This document shows positions 25,236 through 26,000 of a stretch of 26,000 bases of DNA, one piece after another (position 1 is the stretch's first letter; each line of letters opens with the position of its first letter). The stretch covers positions 527,501 through 553,500 of the forward strand of contig CAJNDS010000002.1 in assembly GCA_905221605.1 (NCBI GenBank), read 5' to 3'. The stretch comes from Symbiodinium natans (taxonomy: Eukaryota > Sar > Dinophyceae > Suessiales > Symbiodiniaceae). A model generated the notes under the pieces. It was not told the origin of the DNA and did not search any database. It saw only the letters and a program-made list of their open reading frames with translations. Made by a program: the position numbers and the translations under genes.

Positions 25236-25311
25236 CCCAGCCTCCCTCCTGGTGCTGGCGGCCAGCCCAGGCTCGGGCCAAGTCTTTGGCCCGGCAGAAG
25301 CCCTGCCACGC
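25236..25311 (-). CDS. Candidate Sfi1-like exon, Trp-rich
   Basis: Acceptor CTAGAGCCAG, then AWQGFCRAKDLARAWAGRQH and QEGGW, donor CTGGG|GTTTAGGG. Two Trp, the second in a Leu-Ala-Arg-Ala-Trp context. Strong G/C third positions. This is the furthest upstream exon called on the minus strand; the gene start is not in view. Confidence 0.5.
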
Positions 25312-25320
25312 CTGGCTCTA

Positions 25321-25452
25321 GGGGGTTTAGGGTTTAGGGCTATTAGGGTTTAGGGTTTAGGGCTATTAGGGTTTAGGGTTTAGGGTTTGGGGTTTAGGGT
25401 TTAGGGCTATTAGGGTTTAGGGTTTAGGGTTTGGGGTTTAGGGTTTAGGGTT
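25321..25452 (+). repeat. Higher-order TTTAGGG array
   Basis: TTTAGGGCTATTAGGG recurs three times between runs of regular units, with one 35-base block TTTGGGG plus neighbours repeated, i.e. a composite unit amplified. Confidence 0.85.
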
Positions 25453-26000
25453 TCAAGAGGTTTCTCAACTCATAAGGTCTCAAGCTTTCAGGGCGTCATG
25501 ATGTGGAGTTAGGGTTTTCGGGTTTCGTTCTAGGCTTAATGTTGGGGCTAGGGTTTGGGGTTTAGGGTTTAGGGCTAGGGTTTAGGGTTTTTGCATGAGG
25601 GGGGGGGGGGGGGGGGGTGAGTGCGGCTTGAAACGTGGGTTAACGGTCAGGGAGAGTGGAGTGCGGGGGTTGGGGCATGAAGTTTTGGTGTTTGGGCTTT
25701 TTTTAGGGTTTAGTGTTTAGGGGAGGGGGGGGGGGGAGGGGGGAGGGGGGGGGGGTCGGCTGCAGGGTCGGGTTTGGGGTTCATAACGTGGGGGGGGGGG
25801 GAGGGGGGGGGGCTGGTGGGGGCAGCTCTCTACCTGCTGGTTAGGGATAACGTCACCCCCTCCCCCCAGCAACGGTGAAAAGTCACCCGGAAACCTAAAC
25901 CCTACTTGGAAGCCCTTTTGACTTTCAAAGTGGGGTTTAGAGTTTATGGGTTAGCAACTTGGGTTCTGGAGATTGCTAGGGGATTAAGTGACTTAGTAGG
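25453..26000 (+). other. G-rich tract, no recognised gene
   Basis: TTTAGGG fragments at 25530-25590, G19 at 25599-25617, broken poly-G at 25724-25755 and 25790-25812. No coding signal to the window end. Confidence 0.65.

Noticed and set aside
30-25311. Each island as a relic of a telomere-capped nanochromosome (CCCTAAA-gene-TTTAGGG)
   Set aside because: The orientation fits, but islands are fragments of exons with AG/GT borders and shared repeat motifs, so an intron explanation is simpler.
1-26000. A true chromosome end (subtelomere) because of TTTAGGG content
   Set aside because: Arrays are short, occur in both orientations throughout, and are ordered around coding islands. A terminal array would be long and in one orientation.

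Overview
The window looks like eukaryotic nuclear DNA, most likely from a dinoflagellate or a close alveolate relative. This is inferred from three things: saturation with the 7-base telomere-type repeat TTTAGGG/CCCTAAA, very short GC-rich coding islands with strong G/C third positions, and decayed retrotransposon and transposase fragments. No bacterial operon, rRNA, tRNA or CRISPR array is visible. No gene start, promoter, poly(A) signal or trans-spliced leader could be assigned.

The main content is a series of about 28 candidate mini-exons (roughly 35 to 180 bp), all best read on the minus strand. At least 16 encode a short helical motif with a hydrophobic-x3-(Phe/Leu)-x2-Trp core, for example LLRSTLAAW, LLHRGLLAW, LLGRTFWAW, MLRCTFAAW and LLQSALLAW. 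This fits the published Sfi1 centrin-binding repeat pattern. The simplest reading is part of one large minus-strand gene, or a few in tandem, for a centrin-binding, Sfi1-like coiled-coil protein, with about one repeat per exon. Two other exons encode a charged coiled coil (20852-20923) and a Cys/His-containing segment (21965-22142).

The introns are the remarkable part. In transcript orientation most begin with (TTTAGGG)n and end with (CCCTAAA)n shortly before the AG acceptor, so they carry telomere-like terminal inverted repeats. At 15 exon ends the coding sequence runs straight into a telomere-type unit whose own GT can serve as the 5' splice site (exon|GTTTAGGG, or GTTCAGGG in one case). 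Intron ends can pair through these arrays, and the 3' arrays place CTAAAC motifs where a branch point would be expected.

The rest is intron interior: degenerate telomere-like sequence, AT and TCTG microsatellites, poly-C/poly-G runs, three families of short inverted-repeat elements (one copy with a perfect 8-bp target duplication), a retroviral-type integrase remnant (11283-11525) and a DDE-transposase-like remnant (18662-18898). Two telomeric blocks appear to be insertions into older repeats, one of them flanked by a ~25-bp duplication (1041-1219). Exon limits were set by eye from motif frame, third-position bias and AG/GT sites. Intron phases do not all reconcile, so some boundaries will be wrong.
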